A stretch of 60,804 nt of DNA from an uncultured Prevotellaceae bacterium (GTDB taxonomy: Bacteria > Bacteroidota > Bacteroidia > Bacteroidales > Bacteroidaceae). The translations under genes were made by a program, and so were the position numbers. The notes under the pieces are model-generated. The model saw nothing but the letters and a program-made list of their open reading frames with translations. It was not told the DNA's origin and ran no database searches. This document shows positions 14,879 through 24,436 of this stretch, in pieces. How positions within the stretch are numbered: position 1 is the stretch's first letter; each line of letters starts with the position of its first letter. The DNA is taken from assembly GCA_900314755.1 (NCBI GenBank), contig OMWH01000026.1, forward strand, positions 1 to 60,804, given 5' to 3'.

Positions 14879-16201
14879 CTATCTCACAGGCTCCACAACT
14901 GTCTTGATGCCCTTAATCTTCTCACCTTGGACTTGACGCAACACCTGCTGCAGTTTTTCCCTCCTCACAGCAACGTATGCATAACGGTCGTTCACGTCGA
15001 TTCGTCCCACCTCATCAGACTGCAATCCCCCCTTCTTACAGAGGAAGCCTACGATGTCGCCCTTGCTCACCTTATCTTTCTTGCCTTTGCCGATATACAG
15101 GGTTGCCATTGGGGGTGCTGATGGTGACTGACCGTCAACGATGGGCTCATAACTCTCCACATCTCCTTCCACATAGTCGGGGATATGCTCTCCCGGACCA
15201 ATGATGAAGAACGCCTTGCCTTGCTTGTCCCATCGGGCAGTACGCCCTACCCTATGGATATAACCGTCCTCGCTTTCGGGCAGGTGGTAATGGATGATAT
15301 TGGCAATATTAGGGATATCGAGTCCACGGGAGGCGAGGTCGGTACTGACCATCACATTGGCAGAACCGTTCGAGAAGCGGTACAGCGCAGCTTCCCGCTC
15401 TTTCTGTTCCATACCGCCATGGAAGAAACTCGTGGTAAACCCCTGTTCCCGTAGGTAGTTATTCACTCGCTCCACCGAGTCCCGGTAGTTGAGGAACACG
15501 ATACTGCTGGCATCACCAAAACTCAACAGCAGACTACGCAAGGTCTCCAGCTTGTCCTTCACTGGACTCTTCACCTCATAGAGCGTCACCCGCTCAGAGG
15601 TCTGCTCACCCTCTGGCAGGAAATCCACCAGTGTGCCTTTCTTCGCCATATTGACGAATTGCGGTATCTCCTCAGCATTGGTGGCAGAGAGCAGGATACG
15701 GCGCTGCAAACCAGGCAGACTCTTGATGAGTTTCGCCATCTCCTGATGGAAACCCATCTGCAGACACTTGTCAAACTCATCGATAATCAGCCAGCGGATG
15801 CCATAGCGGGAGATATTCTCCTTGTCCAGATGGTCGTTCAACCGTCCCGGTGTACCAAAGACAATCTGTGGCTTGACCTCTTTCAACTTCCGGTGCTCAT
15901 CCATAGCGGCACGACCGCCATAGCAACTTGCCGAGCGGATGCCTGACCCCATGTCACGAAGGACGGTGTCAGACTGCAAAGCAAGTTCTCTGCCGGGTAC
16001 GACAACCAACGCCTGAACAGCATCCGACGATGCGTCCAGCAGTTGTATCAAAGGCAATAAATACGCCAGTGTCTTACCCGAACCTGTCGGGGATAGTAAA
16101 ACAACATCACCGTCGGAGCGTAAGATGGCTTCGGCGGCGTGTTGCTGCATCTCGTTGAGTTCCTCGATGCGAAGTTTCTTCAGAATCTTCTGGATATCCA
16201 C
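14879..16201 (-). CDS. DEAD-box RNA helicase, DbpA-like (440 aa)
   Basis: ATP-dependent RNA helicase. Motifs in order: Q-like region (LNEMQQHA), Walker A SPTGSGKT near 36-43, GTPGR, DEFD in place of DEAD near 143, SAT near 173, then DLASRGLDIP and HRVGRTAR in the second RecA domain. The last about 75 residues (ATLYIGKGKKDKVSKGDI then VGFLCKKGGL) form a DbpA-type RNA-binding domain, suggesting work on rRNA during ribosome assembly. DEFD replaces DEAD but keeps the metal-binding Asp-Glu. It starts six bases after the OmpH-like gene stop, so the two share a transcript. Confidence 0.92.
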   Translation of the reverse strand: MDIQKILKKLRIEELNEMQQHAAEAILRSDGDVVLLSPTGSGKTLAYLLPLIQLLDASSDAVQALVVVPGRELALQSDTVLRDMGSGIRSASCYGGRAAMDEHRKLKEVKPQIVFGTPGRLNDHLDKENISRYGIRWLIIDEFDKCLQMGFHQEMAKLIKSLPGLQRRILLSATNAEEIPQFVNMAKKGTLVDFLPEGEQTSERVTLYEVKSPVKDKLETLRSLLLSFGDASSIVFLNYRDSVERVNNYLREQGFTTSFFHGGMEQKEREAALYRFSNGSANVMVSTDLASRGLDIPNIANIIHYHLPESEDGYIHRVGRTARWDKQGKAFFIIGPGEHIPDYVEGDVESYEPIVDGQSPSAPPMATLYIGKGKKDKVSKGDIVGFLCKKGGLQSDEVGRIDVNDRYAYVAVRREKLQQVLRQVQGEKIKGIKTVVEPVR

Positions 16202-16207
16202 TACTGA

Positions 16208-16828
16208 TTATTTCTTCTCTTCTTTCTTTTCCTCAGTCTTCTTGAAAGTAGACTTATAAGCCTTATTCAAGCCATTGATGATATCAGCGGTGATATCGAA
16301 GCGCTTATTGGCGTAGAGGATATTGTCACCCTGCTTGGTCAGGATCAGATCATATTTTTTATCCTTATTATATTTAGCGAGGAAATGTTGCAGAGAGTCA
16401 CGCAGTCCCTCGTTATAAGTATTCGTCTCATTTGCGAGCTCATTCTCAAGACGAGCCTGTAACTGCTGCAGGTCATTCTGCTGACGCTGAATGGCAGCCT
16501 GCTGGCTCTCAGCCTGCTCACGACTAGTGAACCCGTTGTTGTTCAACTTCTGCTGGAAACTGTTCATGGCATTCTGCAACTGCTGACCTTTCTGGTTCAA
16601 GGTGTTACGCGCATTGTTGCTCTTCTTCTGGAGCACCAAGGTAAAGTCCTTGCAATACTCATACTGTGTCATCAGTGAGTCAACCTCCACATAAGCAATC
16701 TTCAGACCAGAGCCATTTGCAGAGTCACCTGCTGCAGGCTGTTCGTCCATCTTGGGACTTGCATTGTTACATGATGCGAGTGCTGCGATGGCGGCAACAG
16801 CCATCATGCCGAGAATGTTCTTTTTCAT
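16208..16828 (-). CDS. OmpH/Skp-family lipoprotein (206 aa)
   Basis: A lipobox (ALASC, Cys20) replaces the usual cleaved Skp signal. The mature part holds IAYVEVDSLMTQYEY, the N-terminal signature of OmpH/Skp periplasmic chaperones, then about 90 residues of Gln/Asn-rich coiled coil and the C-terminal YDLILTKQGDNILYAN motif. Skp proteins hold outer-membrane proteins in the periplasm; this lipid-anchored form is frequent in Bacteroidota. The start at 16828 is set by the signal sequence. It precedes the helicase by six bases. Confidence 0.87.
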   Translation of the reverse strand: MKKNILGMMAVAAIAALASCNNASPKMDEQPAAGDSANGSGLKIAYVEVDSLMTQYEYCKDFTLVLQKKSNNARNTLNQKGQQLQNAMNSFQQKLNNNGFTSREQAESQQAAIQRQQNDLQQLQARLENELANETNTYNEGLRDSLQHFLAKYNKDKKYDLILTKQGDNILYANKRFDITADIINGLNKAYKSTFKKTEEKKEEKK

Positions 16829-16864
16829 TTTCTTTTTTATTTTATTGTTTCGTTGTTTTCGAAT

Positions 16865-16905
16865 TTTCAAGATTCCGAGATTCGAGATATCGAGATTTGA
16901 GATGT
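16865..16905. repeat. Short CGAGA-type intergenic repeat, copy 2
   Basis: Repeated GAGATTCGAGATATCGAGAT-type units; related to 9168-9203 and 25095-25130. On the minus strand it encodes the tail TSQISISRISES of the small membrane protein and then its stop. Confidence 0.65.
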
Positions 16906-17109
16906 CGACTCGTCGACCGCAAACCTGCTCTTGCGACGCATCTCCCTGTCTTGGTCCATCACGCAATGAATACCCCGCTCTCTCATCGCTTTACTGTCGT
17001 GAATATGCTGCGAAGAGAAGGTTCCATTCTTACTGGAGAGGACTTTTATCAGGAAAAAAGCCATCCCTATAGCAATTATTAACGTGCTTAACAGCAGGAT
17101 TCTCATCAT
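16867..17109 (-). CDS. Small membrane protein, conserved-looking (80 aa)
   Basis: One membrane segment at residues about 3-22 (ILLLSTLIIAIGMAFFLIKV) is followed by a soluble stretch SSQHIHDSKAMRERGIHCVM and DQDREMRRK. This 'RGIHC-QDREAR'-like pattern is one I recognise from small Bacteroidota membrane proteins of unknown function. A -7 box at 17131-17138 (TAACTTTG on the minus strand) lies 22 bp upstream. The last about 11 residues are encoded by the repeat at 16865-16905, so the original end may have been shorter. No function is proposed. Confidence 0.65.
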   Translation of the reverse strand: MMRILLLSTLIIAIGMAFFLIKVLSSKNGTFSSQHIHDSKAMRERGIHCVMDQDREMRRKSRFAVDESTSQISISRISES

Positions 17110-17177
17110 AAATGATTAATTTTGCGGTTGCAAAGTTAAACAATAAATTTATAAAACCGATAAAATAAACATTAATA

Positions 17178-18641
17178 ATGAATAAAAGTGAGTTAAAACC
17201 CGCTGTTGTCTTCGAGCAGTTTGCGAAGATTAACGAAATACCACGCCCTTCTAAGCGTGAGGAGAAGATGATAGAGTACCTTAGGAACTTTGGTGAAAGC
17301 CGTGGCTTGGAGACGAAAGTCGACGAGGTGGGCAATGTGATAATCCGTAAAGGGGCTACTCCGGGCTATGAGGATTGCAAGACGGTCATCCTGCAGAGTC
17401 ACATGGATATGGTGTGCGACTGCTTGCCTGAAGTGCAGATTGACTTCGACAAGGAGGGCATCACTACATATGTCGACGGAGAGTGGATGCGTGCCAAAGG
17501 AACGACACTCGGTGCTGATGACGGTATTGGTATCGCCATAGAGCTTGCCATCCTCGACAGTAACGATATTGAGCATGGTCCTATTGAATGTGTCTTCACT
17601 CGTGACGAGGAGACGGGTCTGACGGGTGCCATGGGGATGAAGTCTGGTTTCATGACAGGTGACTTCCTCATCAACCTCGACTCTGAGGACGAGGGAGAGA
17701 TTTTCGTCAGCTGTGCCGGTGGCCGTACCACGACAGCAACACTGGGCATCAAACGTCAGCCAGCTCCCGAGGGCTATTTCTTCATCAAGGGTTCCGTCAA
17801 GGGTCTGGTTGGCGGTCACTCAGGTGATGATATCAACAAGAAGCGTGCCAATGGTCTGAAGATCATCGCCCGTTTCGTCTATCAGGAGATGGAGCGTTAT
17901 GAGGATATTCATTTGGTACGCCTGCATGGTGGCAGTCTGCATAATGCTATTCCCCGTGGTGGCTTTTTCGTACTTGCCGTCCCTGAGGCTATCAAGGAAA
18001 ACATCCGTGCCGACTGGAACGTCTTCTCCGCAGAAGTCGATGATGAATTCCATGTGACGGATACCCAGATGGTATGGCGCATGCGCAGCTACGATCCAGA
18101 ACCGATTATCGACGATGACACGGCACGTCGTTTTGTCTATGCCCTGCAGGCTGTTGACAACGGAGTCTATGCTGTTTGTCAGGACGAGGCATTGGGTGGC
18201 ATGACGGAGACATCCAGCAACCTGGCTCGTGTGGAGACGCATGCAGACAAGATTGAGATTATGTCATCACAGCGCAGTAACGTGATGTCGAACCTCGACA
18301 ATATGTGCAATACCGTTGCCGCCGTTTTCAAACTGGCTGGTTTCCAGGTCGTACACTCAGAAGGTTATCCTGCTTGGAAGATGCGTGCAAACAGTGAGTT
18401 GCAGAAGATTGTCACATATACCTATCATAAGCTGTTCCAGAAGAACCCTGTCGTACGTGGCATCCATGCCGGTCTGGAGTGCGGACTCTTCGCTGAGCGC
18501 TACCCCAACCTCGACATGGTGTCGTTCGGTCCTACGCTGCGTGACGTACATACTCCTGACGAGCGTTTGCTCATCCCTACCGTACAGATGGTATGGGATC
18601 ACTTGTTGCTCACCCTTAAGAGTATGCCCCACCAGTCATGA
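17178..18641 (+). CDS. pepD: Beta-Ala-His/aminoacyl-histidine dipeptidase (487 aa)
   Basis: M20-family cytosolic metallodipeptidase. Zinc ligands are visible in order: His in LQSHMDMV (near 76), Asp in LGADDGIG (near 116), Glu pair in TRDEETG (near 146), Asp in NLDSEDEG and His near the end in LRDVHTPDE. Length matches PepD. It cleaves Xaa-His and other dipeptides. Its -7 box is TAATTTTG at 17117-17124. The following lipoprotein gene overlaps its stop by four bases. Confidence 0.94.
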   Translation: MNKSELKPAVVFEQFAKINEIPRPSKREEKMIEYLRNFGESRGLETKVDEVGNVIIRKGATPGYEDCKTVILQSHMDMVCDCLPEVQIDFDKEGITTYVDGEWMRAKGTTLGADDGIGIAIELAILDSNDIEHGPIECVFTRDEETGLTGAMGMKSGFMTGDFLINLDSEDEGEIFVSCAGGRTTTATLGIKRQPAPEGYFFIKGSVKGLVGGHSGDDINKKRANGLKIIARFVYQEMERYEDIHLVRLHGGSLHNAIPRGGFFVLAVPEAIKENIRADWNVFSAEVDDEFHVTDTQMVWRMRSYDPEPIIDDDTARRFVYALQAVDNGVYAVCQDEALGGMTETSSNLARVETHADKIEIMSSQRSNVMSNLDNMCNTVAAVFKLAGFQVVHSEGYPAWKMRANSELQKIVTYTYHKLFQKNPVVRGIHAGLECGLFAERYPNLDMVSFGPTLRDVHTPDERLLIPTVQMVWDHLLLTLKSMPHQS

Positions 18642-18985
18642 GACACCTTATATATATAATAATAGGTATGACTGCTGCGTCGCTTTTCGTCTCATGCGGA
18701 CAGCGACAGCAGGCAAAGTCGGTCATCAAGGACTTTATGGAGCAGAGCCTGCATAAGGATGTCAAGTATCTGGACTTCTCAGACCTCGACTCCACAAAGG
18801 CAATCAGCGATTCCGTCATCATGGTGATGCGCCAACGCGGACCCAAGGGTATCCAGTATAAGGATTACAAAGACGGAACATTACTGTATCTCCGTACTTC
18901 CTATCTGGACGACCAGGATACCTGCTGCGCCACCTTCTATCTGGACCGTGAGGCAACATCCATCGTTGCCTTCAAACAGAACTGA
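18638..18985 (+). CDS. Small lipoprotein of unknown function (115 aa)
   Basis: Signal with lipobox LFVSC (Cys20). The mature part is about 95 residues, mixed alpha/beta, with no recognised domain (KSVIKDFMEQSLHKDVKYLD and an end ATSIVAFKQN). ATGA overlap with pepD implies coupled translation. Not recognised beyond being a Bacteroidota lipoprotein. Confidence 0.7.
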   Translation: MRHLIYIIIGMTAASLFVSCGQRQQAKSVIKDFMEQSLHKDVKYLDFSDLDSTKAISDSVIMVMRQRGPKGIQYKDYKDGTLLYLRTSYLDDQDTCCATFYLDREATSIVAFKQN

Positions 18986-19021
18986 AGAGCTATCGGGTCG
19001 ATGACTTTGTTACCTCATAAG

Positions 19022-19058
19022 AAACAAAAAGGGCTTGCCATCACGGCAAGCCTTTTCA
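19022..19058. terminator. Bidirectional terminator
   Basis: GGCTTGCC/GGCAAGCC stem with five-base loop, flanked by an A-run and TTTT. It separates pepD-lipoprotein from the leftward flavodoxin operon. Confidence 0.85.
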
Positions 19059-19111
19059 TTACTAAACTAAACAAATACTTTATGATTAATTTCTAAAAGA
19101 ATATCACTACC

Positions 19112-19477
19112 CTACTGAGCCTTCTGGCAGGTACGGCACTTACGCTCACAGTATCGCTCACACTGGGCACAGATGTCGTAACCTAACATCGCACCAAGGA
19201 TGAAGTCCTCCTCTGGTGTCAGCTCGTTCAACGGACGGGTGGCTATCAGACGGATGGCGTCCAGACATTCCTTCTTGCCGAAATACAGGTTGAGCGTGTT
19301 CTTACCTGCCGGTTGCAGCACATACGGGATTTTCTGCCGCTCCAGCCGTTGTGTGGCAAACTGCTCGTAACGCTTGTTCATCGTAAAGAGTATCATCCGG
19401 CGCACCCCTTTCTTATATTCATAGATGTGGTTCATCAATACTTTCAGGTCGATAGGTATGATTTCCGTCTGAGCCAT
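19112..19477 (-). CDS. DUF2023 family protein (121 aa)
   Basis: A short basic protein with IPIDLKVLMNHIYEYKKGVR and KIPYVLQPAGKNTLNLYFGK, the body of DUF2023, ending in a cysteine-rich tail CAQCERYCERKCRTC that could bind a metal or iron-sulfur cluster. The family is usually placed next to flavodoxin, as here (12 bp after fldA), suggesting a role in flavodoxin expression or redox partnering; this is inferred from context only. Confidence 0.82.
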   Translation of the reverse strand: MAQTEIIPIDLKVLMNHIYEYKKGVRRMILFTMNKRYEQFATQRLERQKIPYVLQPAGKNTLNLYFGKKECLDAIRLIATRPLNELTPEEDFILGAMLGYDICAQCERYCERKCRTCQKAQ

Positions 19478-19489
19478 AGTCGTGGTTGA

Positions 19490-19984
19490 TTAAAGATTAG
19501 GTGAGATAGCTGCTATCCATGCGTCGATACGACCATCCGTCTTGTCGTCCTCATTGACATCATCCAATGGAAGACCGATGAACTTGCCATCAACGACAGC
19601 ATCAGAGTCACTGAAGTTATAACCGTCGGTAGAGACAGCACCGATGAATTGAGCACCGCTGTCCTTGATGGCATTATATAGTTCACCGATACCTCCTACA
19701 AAAGTGTCACCATACGACTCGGCATCACCACAACCGAAGAGGGCGATGGTTTTGCCTTTCAAGTCGGCACCTTGTAATACTTTCACACCGTCGTACCAGT
19801 CATCCTGCATCTCACCAGCTCCCCATGTGGAAGTACCGAGAATCAGGTTGTCATTAGCTGCTACGATGTCAGATGTGAGATCCTGAACATTTAATGCCTC
19901 TACCCCCAACTTTGCGGCAATCTTGTCTGCGATACCCTCGCAGGTGCCAGTGGAAGAACCAAATACTACAATTGTCTTACTCAT
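19490..19984 (-). CDS. fldA: Flavodoxin (164 aa)
   Basis: FMN electron carrier. The phosphate-binding loop is GSSTGTCEGIADKIAAK at residues 9-25, with LGTSTWGAGEMQDDW and FGCGDAESYGDTF supplying the isoalloxazine loops. It carries electrons to pathways such as PFOR-linked or radical SAM enzymes. First gene of fldA-DUF2023, with its own promoter at 20023-20053. Confidence 0.95.
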   Translation of the reverse strand: MSKTIVVFGSSTGTCEGIADKIAAKLGVEALNVQDLTSDIVAANDNLILGTSTWGAGEMQDDWYDGVKVLQGADLKGKTIALFGCGDAESYGDTFVGGIGELYNAIKDSGAQFIGAVSTDGYNFSDSDAVVDGKFIGLPLDDVNEDDKTDGRIDAWIAAISPNL

Positions 19985-20022
19985 TTTTCTATCTATCTTT
20001 TAATGGTTTGTAATTCCGTTTG

Positions 20023-20053
20023 CAAAGGTAGAGAGAAAAACAAAAAGGCGCAA
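20023..20053 (-). promoter_or_regulatory. Promoter of fldA-DUF2023
   Basis: Minus-strand TTG (20051-20053), 20 bp, TACCTTTG (20023-20030), about 38 nt before the flavodoxin ATG. Confidence 0.75.
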
Positions 20054-20071
20054 TACCTAAAAATAAGTGTT

Positions 20072-20659
20072 TTAGCCGAAGACGAACCTCAGCGACTCAT
20101 AAAATTGGATTAATAAGATGTAGAAAAGGACACAAGGTGCAGCCCATCGGATACCATATAATAGTGAGTCGTAAACATCATGGAGTGTCAGGAAGGTGCC
20201 GGCGATAACCCCATAGACAATGCTGAACACACAGAGACTGAACGACACCACGGGTATCAGACTATAGGAGAATGGGGAGGGGATATAGTCACCTGTGGCG
20301 CTCAGCAGAACGGCATGGGGAACGACTGTCAACAGCAGAATAGCTATTATACATACCAACAAGGCACTCCCTCCTATCAACAGGGCACGACGCTCCCGAT
20401 AACTACGGGGAGAGGAATGGGCAAAGAGTCCACTGCACCTCACGCACCCAAGGGCTATGGCGAGAAGAAGAAGCCATGATAACTGGGGGGTGGCAAGGAT
20501 ATTACCGAAATGTCCCATGAACCAGCGCAGTCCCTCTCCCGACAGCATAGAGCGCACACCACTGGTAGGCAGTGCGGCACTCATGAGCCACGACACGAGA
20601 ATCAGGACAATCTCTGCCAGGAACAGAAACAGGGCAATATAGGGAAGGAAGCGCTTCAT
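20072..20659 (-). CDS. Membrane protein resembling the N-terminal part of AbgT transporters (195 aa)
   Basis: Five or so membrane segments. The stretch VRSMLSGEGLRWFMGHFGNI resembles the early loop of AbgT/MtrF p-aminobenzoyl-glutamate transporters, but AbgT proteins have about 500 residues, so this is at most a short relative and probably not a full transporter. Its start overlaps the response-regulator stop by four bases. The context (last gene after a sensor kinase and regulator) suggests an accessory membrane part of that signalling unit. Function unknown. Confidence 0.55.
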   Translation of the reverse strand: MKRFLPYIALFLFLAEIVLILVSWLMSAALPTSGVRSMLSGEGLRWFMGHFGNILATPQLSWLLLLAIALGCVRCSGLFAHSSPRSYRERRALLIGGSALLVCIIAILLLTVVPHAVLLSATGDYIPSPFSYSLIPVVSFSLCVFSIVYGVIAGTFLTLHDVYDSLLYGIRWAAPCVLFYILLIQFYESLRFVFG

Positions 20660-21372
20660 TCTGTATCGGGTTCCAGATTATCAATATCAAGGATACGGAG
20701 TTCCAGGGCACGGACAACGAGACGGGTGGCATTGACACTCTCACCGCCGGGGAACAGCTTATGCACCAGCTCGTTCTGTCGCTTCTCCAGACTCTTCACC
20801 CCAAAAGGCATACCACGCAGGTTGGTAATCTGCTCCTTGGTATAGCCCAAAGCGAGATGACGGAGGAAGCGCTCGTCATACTCATCTATCTCATAATTCA
20901 CCAGAGCCTCCTGACGAGCCAGCTGGGAAGAGACGGCATGTTTGAAGCGTTCCACAATCTTCTTGAGGATGGGTTCGTTGAACACCAGTTGCTTACCCTC
21001 CATGACGGCACGGACATCAGCACGGGTCAGCAGTTCCCCACTTTTGAGGATGATACCATCAGCACCGGCATCCAATACGTCGACCCATAGTTTCTCATTC
21101 AGGATCTCACCGGTAAAGATGAGCACCTTCACCTGTGGGTACGACTCTTTGGTATGACGACAGATCTCCACACCGACCGTGGTGGAGCCACCCAACCCGA
21201 GGTCAAGTAATACGAGGTCCGGCTGCTGTTGTTTGATGACCCGCCAGTACTCCACCTCATTACTGGCAGTACCGATAACCTCTGCCTCAGGGATCTCATG
21301 ACGTACGATACCCTCTGTGCCTTTGAGCTCGAGGGGCACATCCTCAACGATAATCAACTTAAAGTTTTCCAT
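20656..21372 (-). CDS. Response regulator, REC plus LuxR-like DNA-binding domain (238 aa)
   Basis: Residues 1-125 form a receiver domain: acidic pair in VEDVPL, phosphoacceptor Asp in LVLLDLGLGG (near 57), Thr in LIFTGE, Lys in IILKSG. After a linker, FLRHLALGYTKEQITNLRGM and VKSLEKRQNELVHKLF form a helix-turn-helix of the LuxR type. The start lies 14 bp inside the end of the histidine kinase gene, so this is its cognate partner. Confidence 0.85.
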   Translation of the reverse strand: MENFKLIIVEDVPLELKGTEGIVRHEIPEAEVIGTASNEVEYWRVIKQQQPDLVLLDLGLGGSTTVGVEICRHTKESYPQVKVLIFTGEILNEKLWVDVLDAGADGIILKSGELLTRADVRAVMEGKQLVFNEPILKKIVERFKHAVSSQLARQEALVNYEIDEYDERFLRHLALGYTKEQITNLRGMPFGVKSLEKRQNELVHKLFPGGESVNATRLVVRALELRILDIDNLEPDTE

Positions 21373-24300
21373 ATCTTGGTAGTGTTATTTTTATCCATGT
21401 TGTTCCTTCTGCCAATTCCGCCCAGATACCACAACCACGCCGGTTTGTTGCCTCCCCATGGTCACGGACAATTTGTCGGCAGAGCAGATAAGGAATGTTA
21501 TCCATCTGGGGAGTAAACAGGTTAGCAGCTTCCTCGTCCGTCAATGAGAGATCAGGACGATGGATGGTATAGAGCAGGTACTGACTGTCTTTCACCGCTA
21601 CTGTCACTTCACCCTTCAGGATCTCAAAGAGATAGCGCAGCATGTGCTCGTCACCCAGCACCTTCTGTCCATAAAGGTCTACCTTCTTCAGATGCAGCTT
21701 TACCTGCTCTGTCTGACGGATAGCTTGCTCACTCAACAGTCCATAGAGCTCGCGGTAATAGGAGGCAACCTCCAGCATCGACTGTGTCTCCCCCCTATCG
21801 GCAAGAAGACGGATGCGACTGGGATAGTACATCGTCTCATGCTTGAGTGTCGACAAGCAATTGTCTAACACGGCATTCGACACATGCAGGTTACTATCCT
21901 CCAGTTCTGCTCTCCGCAACTCATCCTCAGCCATCTCCAGGTTGGTCTTCTGCATTCGCTCCTTGCGGAAGCGGTTGTAAAGACGATGCCGATAGTAGAG
22001 CATATAATAAGCTGGTATGATCAACAACAGTATCAATATCAACAAGATGATGGCGATACGCTTGTTCGACTGAGACTGCTGCATCATACGGCAATAGTCA
22101 GCAAGGGTATTGTCGGCAGAGAGCTCCTTGAAGAGCTGGGTATACACCTTATTATTATAAGCATAGAGCTCCCACTCATGGAGTGCCAGGGCAGCCACTG
22201 CACTCTCGTTACGGATATCAAGGATAATCTGGTAGTTAGTATTGACACTGTCATGTAACCATTGTATCTCCGGTGCCATCATGGCAGCATTCCCCTGACG
22301 CTGCATCAGCAGGTTTCCTTTAGGATATTGTCGCAGATAATGCGCATTCAGGTATTGGCGGCAAGAGTCGGCAAACTCCAAGGTCTTGCTATAGGAACCG
22401 TTGACATTGGAGAAATAGGCTGAATCGGCAAAGACATGTGCCTTCGACAGATAATCCTGGGCTGAAACCGATATCACGGAAGAGGAGGTTCCAAACATCA
22501 ACAGCAAAAGGATGATGCGTTTAATTCCCTTAGGCAACCGGAAAAAGAAGCGGCTTCCCTTCCCTTCCTCGCTCTCAACGGCAAGATGGCACACCTGGAA
22601 TATCTGACTGATCTTACGGTATTTCTCGATGATACCCTTACAGTTCATCAAGCCAAAGCCATGTCCGCCTTTCACCTGATGATTGAACACCTGCGCCAAC
22701 TCATCTTGTGACATTCCCTTTCCCGTATCCTCTACAGAGAGTTCCACATAGTCAGCAGTCTCATTAGCATAGACTGACACCCTCCCACCTTGTTCGGTGA
22801 ACTTACGGGCATTGTCTGCCAGTGTGTTCAGCATGAAAAGCGTTAACACACGGTCTGCCTTGACTACCGCATCAGTAGATTCCACCTCTAACTCTATGCC
22901 TTTCATCTGGAAACTTGTCTTACTGCGGCCAAGGATATCAAACAACGGCTGGATGGGAAAACTCTCAATATGCAGACTTAACTCTCCTTGTCGTAACTGT
23001 ATCCAATGTGTCAGGATATCATTCTGGGTGTTGATCTGGTCGGTCAGTTCACGGATATAGTCCAGATGTTCTTGATTATCGGGAGCGTCCAAATATTTTA
23101 TCTCATGAATGATACGGTCGATGAGCGGGGTGATGCTCACCACCATCGACACCTTGGCGCGCTGTTCCAAATGACGACGCTCATTTCTCTCCACCCGCAA
23201 CTGAGCCTCAGCTATCTCCTCCGCTTTCTGTTCCAGCAGATTGTCATACTCGCTGTTCTGTTTCTCTCGCTTGCTCATTCGGTTGAACATCCACAAGAGG
23301 AACAACAACAGCAGGATGGCAATCACCACAGCACCCATCATCCAGTTAAGTTGGGTAGCAACTTCATCATACATGGCAGCACGCGCCTCCAACTCCCTAT
23401 CCTGACGAGTCTGTTCCTGCAGATCGATATAGATATTGCGATTGAAGTCACTGCTCTGTTTGTCATTAATGGCAGAATATGCCACACTCATCTGTTCACG
23501 GATACTTGCCACCAAGTCAGGAGCCTGGTTGATGCGTTTATCAGACAAAGCATGATGCAAATATTCCAATGCCCGCTCATTATCTCCCATGGCATGATAG
23601 CAGGAGGCAAGGGTACGATAGGCACCTGCTATCTGGTAAACATCTCCATATGCCTGAAAGCCCTCCAACGACTCCTGTGCGAGGTCTACGTCTCCCAGAT
23701 GCTCGGCAAGTGCCTCCTTGGCATTCGCCTCGAAATAAGGATAGTGATAACGTTGGGAGATACTCAGACAATGGTCGAGACTCTCTACTTCCGCCCGATA
23801 GATATCATCATCCGTTCCTTCCGTAATGATACCTCCTGCGCCCACATTATAAAGATAGTTAAGATACTGTGCCGTATCACGGCGTATCTCATCCATATTG
23901 ACCTCTTGTAATGCTTCTATAGACTGGCGTTCAAGTCCTACATAATAATAATAGGTGGAGTTGACAATGGCAAACTCACTCTCGGCATAAACGAGTCTTT
24001 TAAAGAGACGGTCTGTCAATGCGAGACGCTCCTCGTTAATACGATTTCTGCATTCGATGGCACGCTCACGATGCTCGTAAAACTCACGGTTACGGGAACG
24101 ACGCTGACAGAGACGCATCTGCTGCACCTCCGCCACAAACAACTCGATCTGATTGTCGGTCAACGATATGGCTTCTCTCAGTTGCTTCTCCGCACGGGCA
24201 TAATCCATCCGTACAATACTGACAAAAGCCAAATGGTTGAGGGCTTCCGCTTTTCCATCAGCGTAATCTTCCGACAAGAGATAGGCTTGTTGGGCGTAAT

Positions 24301-24436
24301 AAGCAGTAGAGTCTATATCACGATAGTGACAGGCATAAGAACGTGAATTCAGCTTGTCCACCGCTGCCTTGTCAGACGGTGAACAAGCTGAGAATAGGAT
24401 GACTATTGCAAGATTAAGCGCGAGCCTTAGCCACAT
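21359..24436 (-). CDS. Double-module sensor histidine kinase (DUF5112/DUF5113-type, 1025 aa)
   Basis: An N-terminal lipoprotein-like signal (VILFSAC) precedes a helical repeat (TPR-like) periplasmic domain at about 25-355. A membrane segment (365-384) leads to a coiled coil, a likely phospho-His444 in IIHEI, and an ATPase with the N-box [15 protein letters not shown] (570-575) and GHGFGL (591-596). A second signal-like segment at 638-658 then starts a second periplasmic region, another membrane segment (about 792-813) and a cytoplasmic coiled coil with a weak ATPase-like end. It looks like two sensor proteins joined in frame. The DUF assignment is from memory. The gene starts 23 bp inside the end of eda. 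Confidence 0.78.
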   Translation of the reverse strand: MWLRLALNLAIVILFSACSPSDKAAVDKLNSRSYACHYRDIDSTAYYAQQAYLLSEDYADGKAEALNHLAFVSIVRMDYARAEKQLREAISLTDNQIELFVAEVQQMRLCQRRSRNREFYEHRERAIECRNRINEERLALTDRLFKRLVYAESEFAIVNSTYYYYVGLERQSIEALQEVNMDEIRRDTAQYLNYLYNVGAGGIITEGTDDDIYRAEVESLDHCLSISQRYHYPYFEANAKEALAEHLGDVDLAQESLEGFQAYGDVYQIAGAYRTLASCYHAMGDNERALEYLHHALSDKRINQAPDLVASIREQMSVAYSAINDKQSSDFNRNIYIDLQEQTRQDRELEARAAMYDEVATQLNWMMGAVVIAILLLLFLLWMFNRMSKREKQNSEYDNLLEQKAEEIAEAQLRVERNERRHLEQRAKVSMVVSITPLIDRIIHEIKYLDAPDNQEHLDYIRELTDQINTQNDILTHWIQLRQGELSLHIESFPIQPLFDILGRSKTSFQMKGIELEVESTDAVVKADRVLTLFMLNTLADNARKFTEQGGRVSVYANETADYVELSVEDTGKGMSQDELAQVFNHQVKGGHGFGLMNCKGIIEKYRKISQIFQVCHLAVESEEGKGSRFFFRLPKGIKRIILLLLMFGTSSSVISVSAQDYLSKAHVFADSAYFSNVNGSYSKTLEFADSCRQYLNAHYLRQYPKGNLLMQRQGNAAMMAPEIQWLHDSVNTNYQIILDIRNESAVAALALHEWELYAYNNKVYTQLFKELSADNTLADYCRMMQQSQSNKRIAIILLILILLLIIPAYYMLYYRHRLYNRFRKERMQKTNLEMAEDELRRAELEDSNLHVSNAVLDNCLSTLKHETMYYPSRIRLLADRGETQSMLEVASYYRELYGLLSEQAIRQTEQVKLHLKKVDLYGQKVLGDEHMLRYLFEILKGEVTVAVKDSQYLLYTIHRPDLSLTDEEAANLFTPQMDNIPYLLCRQIVRDHGEATNRRGCGIWAELAEGTTWIKITLPRYGKL

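Noticed and set aside
17030-17335. 101-codon minus-strand frame spanning the start of pepD
   Set aside because: It overlaps the divergent promoters and the pepD start, and the 80-aa small membrane protein explains the coding signal there.
19112-19984. Riboswitch or FMN-sensing leader before flavodoxin
   Set aside because: The leader is only about 35 nt after a clear promoter, too short for an FMN riboswitch.
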